A DNA stretch of 64,000 nt from Psychrobacter sp. APC 3281. GTDB taxonomy: Bacteria; Pseudomonadota; Gammaproteobacteria; Pseudomonadales; Moraxellaceae. The position numbers were made by a program, and so were the translations under genes. The notes under the pieces are model-generated. The model did no database searches. It had not been told where the DNA came from and saw only the letters and a program-made list of their open reading frames with translations. Below, piece by piece: positions 56,673-64,000 of the stretch. The stretch lies in NCBI RefSeq assembly GCF_030407815.1, contig NZ_JASDCS010000002.1, positions 48,572 to 112,571 on the forward strand, in the 5' to 3' direction. The stretch's first letter is position 1; every line of letters starts with the position of its first letter.

Positions 56673-58013
56673 TTATTTATAATAAATACTAAAGGTGCTA
56701 CCACCTGAGCGATTGGCTTGGTGAGTGAGCTGCCAGCCCATATGCGACATGATACGCTGGACGATACTGAGTCCTAGACCTGAGCCTTCAACCTTATGTT
56801 TTGTCTCATGCTCTGACGACAGGATTGTTTGCTCGCTATTATATTGAGACTTTAATCGCTCAAACCGTTCATAAAGTAAAGGCATCATCGCTTCAGGAAT
56901 ACCTAAGCCAGTATCAGTTACCGTAATTTTTTCGTCATCGATAGTAATGGTTACTTCGCCATCATCGGTATATTGAAACGCATTTTTTATGAGATTGCCT
57001 AGTGCCATTTTTAGGAGTTCGGGACGTACGTAAGCGCTGTATTCCTGCTCAGAAATTATCTGACAAGTGACAGACTTATACCGCAGCAAATACTTCAGGC
57101 GCTGCATTTCCGCTAAAGCGATACTGTTGATAGAGGTTTGCGGTGCATCTAACTTTTCAGGCGCGCGCGATAGTAGAAGCAGGGCAGTGATAATCTCAGA
57201 AGTTTCTTTGGCAGTAGTGCTGATGCGATTGGTAAACTCATTTAAGTGGCTGTCAGCGTCTAATTGCGAGGCCAACACTTCAGAAGCTCCCATGATAATA
57301 GTCAATGGCGTGCGCAGCTCGTGGCTGACATCACCAGTAAACAGTTGCTCACGTTTGAGATATTGCTCTAACTTGTGGTTTTTCTCATCGATAGCCCGTG
57401 CCAAGACACCAACCTCAGATGGCAAATGTGTTAAATCGCTTAAGTTGTGATGGTCGGTTTCGACAGCTCGCTTCAAATCCAATAGAGGCTTAATGATTTG
57501 TTTGGAAGACAACTGAGAGAAGATAGCGGCGATAAGTAAGCTTAAAATCACGGCTACCTTTAGCGTATCTGCAAATATGTCTTCTAGGTGCTCAAATATC
57601 GCCAAGACTGGGTAATTTCCCATCACCATTTCGGTGTTTTCTAGGTAAGTCAAAATATAGGTTTGACCATCTTGGGTGTAGGCGAAAAGATGCAGGTTGG
57701 CATGACCTGCTCCAGAGGCTTTATTAACAGTGACAGAAGTCTCTTGCACCGTGTCATTGGCTATCGCTTGTAAACTAGCAGGTGCTTTGTCATAGCGATA
57801 AATCTTGATACCTGGGTCAGCGATATAGATAGGCTGGTCACCATACTTTTCTTGGCTAAGCTCTAGCTGCTGCAACAGGCGAGCCTTGACCAAATCTTGC
57901 TCTATTCGGCTCTCTGCGTACAAGAAAATACTGACAAAAGCTGCGCACAGTAATAACGCGAATATGAAGTAAGACAGTCTGAACTTATTGGCTATCGAGT
58001 CTATATTGAGCAT
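56673..58013 (-). CDS. Two-component sensor histidine kinase (PmrB-like)
   Basis: The membrane kinase has two transmembrane segments (about 10-33 and 150-168, chosen start) around a periplasmic sensor of about 115 residues. A HAMP-like linker follows; the phospho-acceptor motif is FTGDVSHELRTPLTIIMG, the N box NLIKNAFQYT, G1 DTGLGIPEAM and G2 GSGLGLSIV. The TTG at 58025 is in frame, but ATG at 58013 is preferred. It is the partner of the response regulator 112-123 bp upstream. Ligands such as cationic peptides or metals are inferred from the target genes. Confidence 0.9.
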   Translation of the reverse strand: MLNIDSIANKFRLSYFIFALLLCAAFVSIFLYAESRIEQDLVKARLLQQLELSQEKYGDQPIYIADPGIKIYRYDKAPASLQAIANDTVQETSVTVNKASGAGHANLHLFAYTQDGQTYILTYLENTEMVMGNYPVLAIFEHLEDIFADTLKVAVILSLLIAAIFSQLSSKQIIKPLLDLKRAVETDHHNLSDLTHLPSEVGVLARAIDEKNHKLEQYLKREQLFTGDVSHELRTPLTIIMGASEVLASQLDADSHLNEFTNRISTTAKETSEIITALLLLSRAPEKLDAPQTSINSIALAEMQRLKYLLRYKSVTCQIISEQEYSAYVRPELLKMALGNLIKNAFQYTDDGEVTITIDDEKITVTDTGLGIPEAMMPLLYERFERLKSQYNSEQTILSSEHETKHKVEGSGLGLSIVQRIMSHMGWQLTHQANRSGGSTFSIYYK

Positions 58014-58136
58014 GGCATGGGACAACCTAATAGAAGAAGGCGATATATAACAGGGCTATATATAATAGAGCGACAAATACGATACGGTCAGTCAGTAAAT
58101 TGGATAATTTTTATTCAATCCATACTGTAATGATGA

Positions 58137-58832
58137 CTACGCGCTTGCCGATTTGTTAGGGTCAACAATTTGGTAACCTACGCCAGGTACTGTGACTATC
58201 ATAGGTGTGTCAAATGGCTTATCAACCTGCGCGCGCACGCTGTGCAGATGGGTGCGCAGTGCGTCACTACTCGGTATGTCTAGTCCCCATACTTTTTCTT
58301 CAATCTCAGTTTTACTGACGACTCTAGGCGCTGCGCTCATTAGGATGTGCAATATTTTAAAGCCAGTTGGGGTAAGCTTCAGTGATTGTCCGTCGCGCAT
58401 AATGGTATGCTCGCTATTGTTTAAGGACAACGCTCCGACGGCAATACTGTGGGCAAAATGATCGTCCTCGGTGCGACGTATGAGCGCTTTGATACGGCAC
58501 TCCAGCTCAACCAACGAAAACGGCTTGACCAAATAATCGTCAGCGCCGCTATCAAACCCAGCGACTTTATCTAAGATTGTATCGCGAGCCGTGAGCATTA
58601 GCACGGGCGTTTTGTCATGCAACTCTTCTCTGAGTTTTTTGCACAGCTGCGTGCCATCCATACCCGGTAGCATCACATCGAGTAGTATCACGTCATAGCG
58701 ATTGTTTGAGGCGAGTGTTAATCCGCTATAGCCGTTATGCGCGTTGTCCAACTCAAACCCTTTTGGCTCAAAGAAAGCATAAATATTGGCCACGATATCG
58801 GGGTTGTCTTCAATAACGAGTATCTTGTACAT
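58137..58832 (-). CDS. OmpR-family response regulator (PmrA-like)
   Basis: The 231-residue regulator has a receiver domain with Asp52 as phosphorylation site (ILLDVMLPGMDG), Thr82 and Lys103 as switch residues, and an OmpR-type winged HTH (SKTEIEEKVWGLDIPSSDALRTHLHSVRAQVDKP, described as residues ~165-200). It lies between eptA and the kinase gene, 62 bp after eptA. The box found upstream of eptA and dgkA fits the direct repeats bound by this family. The name PmrA is avoided as a symbol because orthology is not shown. Confidence 0.92.
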   Translation of the reverse strand: MYKILVIEDNPDIVANIYAFFEPKGFELDNAHNGYSGLTLASNNRYDVILLDVMLPGMDGTQLCKKLREELHDKTPVLMLTARDTILDKVAGFDSGADDYLVKPFSLVELECRIKALIRRTEDDHFAHSIAVGALSLNNSEHTIMRDGQSLKLTPTGFKILHILMSAAPRVVSKTEIEEKVWGLDIPSSDALRTHLHSVRAQVDKPFDTPMIVTVPGVGYQIVDPNKSASA

Positions 58833-58894
58833 GATGCTGACCTAAAAAATAGTGGTGACCTAAAACAATATAGAAACGGATTTAGTTATTTACT

Positions 58895-60595
58895 TTAAAA
58901 AAGGGTTGCTTCACCTTTGACTTCATCGGTGGTAATACCAAAAAAGCTAAGCAATGTCGGGGTAATAAAATCGTGTGACACTGGCTGATTGACCATACTA
59001 GAAAGACTTTCAGTATCGATGCTATTGCTATTAGGCGACCAAACTATCGTAGGCACGTGTTTTTGGGTATCTGGTGCGAACTTATAGGGTAGGCCGTGCA
59101 AGTAGATATTATTTTCACCCAAACTTTCTCCATGATCACTAATATATACCATTACCACATCATAATCTTGCTCATAAGGCTTTAACGTATCAATCAAATT
59201 GTTCAAAAAGTAATCGGTATAGCGAATCGCATTATCATAGCCATTTATCACAGACTGAGCATCACATTTAGACAGCTCATTGGTCATGCAAACAGGGTTA
59301 TACGCTTCAAACTCTTTTGGATAGCGCTGATAGTAGGCGGGTCCATGATTACCCATTTGATGCAGCAAAATAAGCTTGTCTTTCGGCATCTCTTTCTGTG
59401 AGCTGCCTGACTTTACAAGTTCATCAAACCCGTCAAGCATACCGATATCTCGGCATTCAACATCGCAGTTGGGGTTTGTGTCAGCTGTTTTGTAGTCTTC
59501 AAAAGTAACGCGATCGGCCACGCCTTTTGAGCTAGAGTTATTGTCGCGCCAAATGACATTGACCCCTTGCTTGCTTAGCGTATCTAATACATTTTCGTTA
59601 TACTTGGCGGTATCGATATCGTAGTCTGTTCGATTTGCATAACTGAACATACATGGCACTGAATAAGCCGTAGAAGTGCCGCAGGAGACGGCATCTTTAA
59701 AGCTATAAAGGTCCGTCTGCTTTGAGAGCAGCGGTGTGGTATTGCGTGTATAGCCGTTCAAGCCGAAATGATCTGCGCGAGCCGTTTCGCCAACCACAAA
59801 TACCATCAGTTTTGGTTTAGCATTGCCATTAATACTATTAGCAGAGACTACGCGCTTTGCATCTGTCGCATGTAGCGTGAAAGTATCAGGACGCCGCAGC
59901 TCATTGACATAGTTTTCGCCAAGTTTGATCGTAGAATAAATAGGCGTGATCGGATTGGCATAAGAACGGACTTGTTTATGTTGACGAAAGAAGCTGGCGT
60001 ACTGGTCACCAAACGGCAAAATACAAACTGCGATCAGTGCGATAGACAGTATCAAGGTGGCTGTTTTTTGTAGTATGCCTCGCTGCCACGTAGAGCGTTT
60101 CAGACGAATTTTGCTAATGATAAATGCTGGTAACACGCCTAATATCAGCAGTCGAATAACCATGCTAGGGGCAAACAACCCCATCGCCTCTGCTTGATCG
60201 GTCTCCAGACTGTTGATCAGCATGTTGGTGTCAAATATCGTCCCATAAGCATCGGTAAAATAACCACAGATGGCAGCGATAATCAGTAGCGCAATCAATA
60301 TGGGCTTAGCAATGGGACGATAGCAAAGTAGTTGTAATACCAGCCACATCAGTCCAAATAACAAACCTATGATGGAGAGTATAAAGCCCATGTTTGTGCT
60401 AAATGGATAGACCGCCAGTACCTGCTGAAAAAACGCAAGATTTGCAGTCGCTACCAAGTATACAGCTACGATGAGAATAAGATAACTGAGACTTATCTCA
60501 CGATCATAGAGCTTACTAAGGTAGCTGGTTTTTGCGTTAGCGTTGGGTGCGTTGATTTTTAGCGCATTGGTTTTGATGACTTGAGGTATGGACAT
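58895..60595 (-). CDS. eptA: Lipid A phosphoethanolamine transferase (EptA/MCR-like)
   Basis: Transfers phosphoethanolamine from phosphatidylethanolamine to lipid A, which lowers binding of polymyxin-type peptides. Five N-terminal membrane segments precede a periplasmic alkaline-phosphatase-fold domain. Zinc and nucleophile motifs are VVGETARADHFGLNGY (Glu), SCGTSTAYSVPCMFS (Thr nucleophile) and YISDHGESLGENNIYLHG (Asp, His). The product has 566 residues from 60595, where GAGAAG precedes the ATG. An earlier ATG at 60640 would lie in the predicted -10, so it is rejected. It leads a set with the regulator, kinase, dgkA and PAP2 genes. Confidence 0.93.
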   Translation of the reverse strand: MSIPQVIKTNALKINAPNANAKTSYLSKLYDREISLSYLILIVAVYLVATANLAFFQQVLAVYPFSTNMGFILSIIGLLFGLMWLVLQLLCYRPIAKPILIALLIIAAICGYFTDAYGTIFDTNMLINSLETDQAEAMGLFAPSMVIRLLILGVLPAFIISKIRLKRSTWQRGILQKTATLILSIALIAVCILPFGDQYASFFRQHKQVRSYANPITPIYSTIKLGENYVNELRRPDTFTLHATDAKRVVSANSINGNAKPKLMVFVVGETARADHFGLNGYTRNTTPLLSKQTDLYSFKDAVSCGTSTAYSVPCMFSYANRTDYDIDTAKYNENVLDTLSKQGVNVIWRDNNSSSKGVADRVTFEDYKTADTNPNCDVECRDIGMLDGFDELVKSGSSQKEMPKDKLILLHQMGNHGPAYYQRYPKEFEAYNPVCMTNELSKCDAQSVINGYDNAIRYTDYFLNNLIDTLKPYEQDYDVVMVYISDHGESLGENNIYLHGLPYKFAPDTQKHVPTIVWSPNSNSIDTESLSSMVNQPVSHDFITPTLLSFFGITTDEVKGEATLF

Positions 60596-60652
60596 ACAGA
60601 TACTTCTCAACAGATGGTAGGAAACGTCATTCCTTACCATAGCAAGTGGTCT

Positions 60653-60669
60653 GTTAAGAACATGTTAAG
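60653..60669 (-). promoter_or_regulatory. PmrA-like direct-repeat box upstream of eptA
   Basis: The reverse strand reads CTTAAC-ATGTT-CTTAAC, then 11 bases to TATGGT (-10-like). Half-sites, spacing and -10 distance equal those at dgkA. Confidence 0.72.
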
Positions 60670-60736
60670 GCGGTTGATGCTAACTCTAATAAGTTAGATG
60701 CTGAAGTGCTTTCTGAGATGATTTTATACATTCAAA

Positions 60737-61426
60737 TTAGGAAGAGTTCATCATTGCCATTAACTGGGGTTTGTCCTTTATAGTGATAAAACCATAGTGC
60801 ATATCGATAAGGTGCTGCTTTTGCCACGATTGAATGATTTTATTGATGGTTTGTCTAGTAGTGCCAAGCATAAAGCCCAGCTCTTCTTGCGATAAGCGCA
60901 GATCTATTTTGATATCGTCTCCTATTTGCTTACCATAAGTATCGATCAGTCCAATCAGCATGCTAGCCAATCGCGCTGAGGTATTGAGTGAGGTAGCATC
61001 GTCAATCCAATCAAATGCTCGTCGGATTCGCTCGCAGGTTATAAGCGCGAGGTGCTTGTATAAAATCGGATGCAACTGCGCTGTTTGAATCACCAGATTT
61101 CTAGGGATAGAGATGAGCGTTACTTTGTTAATCGTCCACGCATCATGGGTGCGAGGATTGTCATCTATGATAGATATCTCACCAAACCACTCGCCACTAG
61201 ATAGATGCGCCAGTGTCATAGCATGGCCACTAGCGCTCACATTACAGACCCTAATCGTACCCGATACGACAAAGTGTAGCGCTGCATCATCGTTGTCACC
61301 GATGGCATGAATCATTTGACCTTTTTGGTATACCTTTAGCACCGCATCGCCTGCCAGTAGTGGCTGCACAATGGCTGGCAATTGACTAAACCATGGGTCG
61401 TTATTTAAATAATGATTGATATTCAT
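60737..61426 (-). CDS. Crp/Fnr-family transcriptional regulator
   Basis: A 229-residue regulator from the ATG at 61426 (MNINHYLNNDPWFSQL). The frame runs on upstream for 49 codons across the divergent promoter, which I treat as non-coding. A cyclic nucleotide-binding-like beta-roll (about 25-140) is followed by a winged HTH (LRLSQEELGFMLGTTRQTIN). There are no Fnr-type cysteines clustered at the N-terminus, so it is not an oxygen sensor of the Fnr type. It is divergent from the aldolase gene (85 bases between the starts), a likely target. Confidence 0.87.
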   Translation of the reverse strand: MNINHYLNNDPWFSQLPAIVQPLLAGDAVLKVYQKGQMIHAIGDNDDAALHFVVSGTIRVCNVSASGHAMTLAHLSSGEWFGEISIIDDNPRTHDAWTINKVTLISIPRNLVIQTAQLHPILYKHLALITCERIRRAFDWIDDATSLNTSARLASMLIGLIDTYGKQIGDDIKIDLRLSQEELGFMLGTTRQTINKIIQSWQKQHLIDMHYGFITIKDKPQLMAMMNSS

Positions 61427-61511
61427 AAGTGTAATGTTTTTGACAGATTTGGTTTTATGAAATGGTGTAAAGTAATCATTCAGGATATCTAACACAGTAA
61501 AGGAATACACC

Positions 61512-62303
61512 ATGCAAACGACTATGCAAACCGCGACATCAACAGATTCAACCTCGAGTGTACACCATAACATGAGCGAACAAGAGTGGCAGATGCGCGT
61601 AAATCTTGCCGCCTGTTATCGAATGATTGCTTCTTATGGTTGGGACGATTTGGTATTCACTCACATCTCTGCGCGCGTACCAGGTACTGAGGATGAGTTT
61701 TTAATCAATCCGTACGGGATGTTATTTGAAGAGATTACCGCCTCTAGTCTGGTCAAGGTCAATAAAGCAGGCGAAAAAGTAGCACCATCAGAGTTTGACG
61801 TAAATCCAGCTGGATTTATCATTCACAGTGCTGTGCATGAAGCTCGTGATGATGCGCACTGCGTCATTCATCTGCACACAAATGATGGCGTTGCTGTCTC
61901 AGCGCAAGAAAAAGGTCTACTGCCCATCTCGCAACAATCATTATTTCCACTATCTAACTTGGCATACCACGACTACGAAGGTGTCGCATTAAACCCTGAA
62001 GAAAAGGTCCGGTTGGTTGCTGATTTAGGCGATGCTCACTTTATGATTTTGCGTAACCATGGTCTGCTCACCTGTGCCGATACGGTTGCCAATGCGTTCT
62101 TATACATGTATATCATGCAAAGAGCCTGCGAGATTCAGATCAAAGCGCAGAGTGGGGGCGGTGCATTGACACCAATACCAGCACAAATATTGGCTGGTAT
62201 CCAAGCTGCATCAGAGCAAGTGACCAGAGGCGCAAATGGCGACATCGCATGGCCTGCATTGTTGAGAAAATTGCGCCGCACCGACCCGTCATTTGAGGAG
62301 TAA
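61512..62303 (+). CDS. Class II aldolase/adducin family protein
   Basis: A zinc-dependent aldolase-fold protein of 263 residues. His ligands are visible in CVIHLHTNDGVAVS (two His) and NHGLLTCADTV (one His). The Glu of the early segment could be the base. Its substrate is unknown; the family includes fuculose-phosphate aldolase and many uncharacterised members. A ribosome site (AAAGGAATACACC) precedes the first of two ATG codons. The hydrolase start lies eight bases after its stop, so the two are probably co-translated. Confidence 0.9.
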   Translation: MQTTMQTATSTDSTSSVHHNMSEQEWQMRVNLAACYRMIASYGWDDLVFTHISARVPGTEDEFLINPYGMLFEEITASSLVKVNKAGEKVAPSEFDVNPAGFIIHSAVHEARDDAHCVIHLHTNDGVAVSAQEKGLLPISQQSLFPLSNLAYHDYEGVALNPEEKVRLVADLGDAHFMILRNHGLLTCADTVANAFLYMYIMQRACEIQIKAQSGGGALTPIPAQILAGIQAASEQVTRGANGDIAWPALLRKLRRTDPSFEE

Positions 62304-62310
62304 GTCGCTA

Positions 62311-63183
62311 ATGATAACTCTTGATGAGTGGCAATGGCAGGGGCAATATGAATCCATTCATGGGCATCAAATATTCACTCGGTATGCAGGGGATAAAAGT
62401 GCACCTGTATTGCTGTTAATTCATGGTTACCCTAGTGCCAGTTGGGACTGGGAGGGCATGTGGGACGCGCTAACCGAACATTATTATGTCATCACACTCG
62501 ATATGCTAGGGTTTGGGTTATCAGATAAACCCAAAAACGCGCGCTATCTAATCAGTGAACAGGCTGATATTTATCAAGTTGTTTTGCAAAAACTGGACGT
62601 CAGTGATTATCATATATTAGCGCATGATTATGGTGATACGGTGGCTCAGGAGTTACTAGCAAGACAAGTCGAAGGGAGCGCTGAGCGACACATTGCTAGC
62701 GTATGCTTCTTAAACGGTGGTCTATTCCCTGAGACGCACAAACCTATCTTGGTACAGAAACTATTGCTATCTCCATTAGGTCCTCTGGTATCAAAGCTGA
62801 TTAATAAGCAGAAATTTGCGGGCAGTCTACAGCGAATATTTGGCCCTGAAACGCAGCCCACAGTAGAGGTGATAGATACGCTATGGCAGCTGTTAAATCA
62901 CAATGATGGATTGGGTGTGATGCATAAGTTGATTAACTATATACCACAGCGTCAGCAATACCGCGAGCGATGGGTAGGTGCGATTATCGACAGTACTGTA
63001 CCGATGAAATTGATCGCAGGTGCCAAAGATCCTATCTCAGGTCAGCATATGATTGATCGTTATCGTCAACTGATACCCAATGCTGATATAACCAATATGC
63101 CTATGTTAGGTCATTATCCGCAGATAGAGGATGCAGCGGCAATCACAGCGGTTTATCTACAATTTAGACGCAGTATTCTGTAA
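62311..63183 (+). CDS. Alpha/beta hydrolase resembling eukaryotic MEST (PEG1)
   Basis: A 290-residue alpha/beta hydrolase. The oxyanion region is LLIHGYPSASWDW, and the nucleophile elbow is LAHDYGDTVAQELL, with Asp instead of Ser as in epoxide hydrolases and haloalkane dehalogenases. The whole stretch AHDYGDTVAQELL to LNGGLFPETHKP, the FGP motif and ERWVGAI..STVPMKLIAGAKDP match from memory the vertebrate MEST proteins closely. GAGGAG upstream supports the ATG at 62311. The activity is unknown. The end is closed by a terminator. Confidence 0.88.
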   Translation: MITLDEWQWQGQYESIHGHQIFTRYAGDKSAPVLLLIHGYPSASWDWEGMWDALTEHYYVITLDMLGFGLSDKPKNARYLISEQADIYQVVLQKLDVSDYHILAHDYGDTVAQELLARQVEGSAERHIASVCFLNGGLFPETHKPILVQKLLLSPLGPLVSKLINKQKFAGSLQRIFGPETQPTVEVIDTLWQLLNHNDGLGVMHKLINYIPQRQQYRERWVGAIIDSTVPMKLIAGAKDPISGQHMIDRYRQLIPNADITNMPMLGHYPQIEDAAAITAVYLQFRRSIL

Positions 63184-63829
63184 ATACAGTTCAATCTAAT
63201 GAACGCAGGGCATCAAATGGTGCTCTGCGTTTGTTATTCTCTTATTCTCTTTTAACTCTCAAAAAAATGCATCATTCTAAATGAGACTAACATCCGTGAG
63301 CGTAGTCACAGAGCTGTGGAAAAGGTTTTTGATAAGATGATCACTAACAAATGGCTAATTATGATTGAGTGGTCTATATGCGTAGTGCTACAAGATACTG
63401 ATGATTTGATAAAAAAGATATTTTGAAAAATTTGAGGTTTTGGAGCGTAGTCTAAGAGACTATCTTTTAAGTTTATTATGAGAATATAAAGTAATCGAGT
63501 AAAGCCTAACAGATATAACTATTCTTAAAGTTTGTTATAAGTAACGCCATTGTATTAGTCTATTTTACGTGGTCTATGAATAGATTCTAGGGATTAATCC
63601 ACTGGCTCTATTGGGATATACCTAACTTTATACTTAAAAATATAAAAATGGCTGGTTCAAAAACAATTAGCCCACATATAGATGACAACCTGTACTGTGT
63701 TAAAAAATATTTTATTCAAAAGTATAATACTAAGAATGATACAATGCCATAATTAAGTATATGGAAACAACCAAGTCGTTTAGTACTGCTTCTCTTTAAC
63801 ATAAATAATATATTTTCTAAGAATACATA
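63184..63829. other. Long AT-rich intergenic region
   Basis: About 645 bases. Besides the terminator at 63202-63240 I see no gene. A 29-codon frame near 63337 has no ribosome site. No inverted ends or RNA gene were recognised. Confidence 0.5.
63202..63240 (+). terminator. Terminator after the hydrolase gene
   Basis: AACGCAGGGCA pairs with TGCTCTGCGTT across an eight-base loop, followed by a T-rich tract. Confidence 0.75.
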
Positions 63830-64000
63830 ATGGTTTTTAAGTTAGCAAGGAAGATTTTTGTCCGTAAAAGAAAAAGATCTTATTTAGGAGAGGATTTTTC
63901 TATAGTTGCTGAATCATATCGAAAAGCAGCTGAGCAAGGTCATGTTGCATCTCAATATCAACTGGGTTCACTTTATCAAGAAGGTAGAGGCGTTCGTCAA
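63830..64000 (+). CDS. Sel1-repeat protein, 3' end cut by window edge
   Basis: The frame starts ATG at 63830 and remains open for 57 codons to the window end. YRKAAEQGHVASQYQLGSLYQEGRGV is one complete Sel1-like repeat in pattern (A-x-x-G-x-x-x-A-x-x-x-L-G-x-x-Y-x-x-G-x-G-V). The N-terminus is basic and without a signal peptide. Sel1 proteins are adaptors for protein interactions; the role here is unknown. Confidence 0.75.
   Translation, partial: MVFKLARKIFVRKRKRSYLGEDFSIVAESYRKAAEQGHVASQYQLGSLYQEGRGVRQ

Noticed and set aside
63337..63426. 29-codon frame in the right-hand intergenic region
   Set aside because: It has no ribosome site, is low in complexity and is typical of chance frames in AT-rich DNA.

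Overview
The window reads as a chromosomal segment of a gamma-proteobacterium of the Moraxellaceae, most likely Psychrobacter. This is an inference from protein flavour: the ~530-residue isocitrate lyase, a choline-to-betaine operon with its own BCCT carrier, Moraxella-type eptA/PAP2 genes, and moderate GC with AT-rich spacers. No rRNA or other species marker is present. Almost all genes are intact, and I see no phage or complete insertion sequence.

Layout. 1-8.3 kb: a CYTH-CHAD protein cut by the left edge, isocitrate lyase (aceA), a divergent LysR regulator, a Sad/YneI-type aldehyde dehydrogenase, and the overlapping pair purM-purN. 8.8-17.5 kb: housekeeping genes (PerM-type permease, Hda, a DUF2057 protein, Dps, a YcxB-like membrane protein, serS, tkt). 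17.7-19.3 kb: a two-gene accessory patch (single-TM protein and NERD/zinc-ribbon protein). 19.4-25.3 kb: a peptide ABC transporter operon dppABCDF with a long perfect hairpin between dppA and dppB. 25.7-29.6 kb: an alcohol/aldehyde oxidation cluster (GMC oxidoreductase, DUF779, aldehyde dehydrogenase). 29.9-35.1 kb: a Pif1-like helicase, a GAPDH-family enzyme, tRNA-Ser(UGA), a lipoprotein, a ribbon-helix-helix-like protein and tRNA-Asn(GUU). 35.6-42.3 kb: SMR efflux pump plus TetR, then betB-betA-betT. 42.5-50.1 kb: a YgjP-type metallopeptidase, a 175-bp MITE-like element between two copies of a degenerate dispersed repeat, a TPR-like protein, an amine-oxidase-fold flavoprotein, a DMT transporter, a K+ uptake pair (KtrB/KtrA type), a DUF3124 lipoprotein and a thioesterase. 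50.2-54.8 kb: a Tat-type flavin amine oxidase between a monohaem and a trihaem cytochrome c, followed by YceI. 55.0-60.6 kb: a lipid A modification cluster (PAP2 phosphatase, DgkA, sensor kinase, response regulator, phosphoethanolamine transferase). 60.7-64 kb: a Crp/Fnr regulator divergent from a class II aldolase and a MEST-like alpha/beta hydrolase, then the start of a Sel1-repeat protein.

The main themes are compatible-solute and K+ homeostasis (betBAT, KtrAB), oxidation of alcohols, aldehydes and amines, and envelope modification. The strongest new observations are three. (1) A matched direct-repeat box, CTTAAC-N5-CTTAAC, lies upstream of both eptA and dgkA with the same 11-nt distance to a -10-like hexamer, which predicts that the embedded two-component system controls transferase and lipid recycling together. 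(2) A compact exported flavin amine oxidase / cytochrome c cluster looks like a periplasmic amine dehydrogenase respiratory chain. (3) Short degenerate tandem duplications lie across or directly after the stop codons of several unrelated genes (hda, helicase, ktrB, dgkA, PAP2, a lipoprotein), a pattern not explained by any annotated feature.
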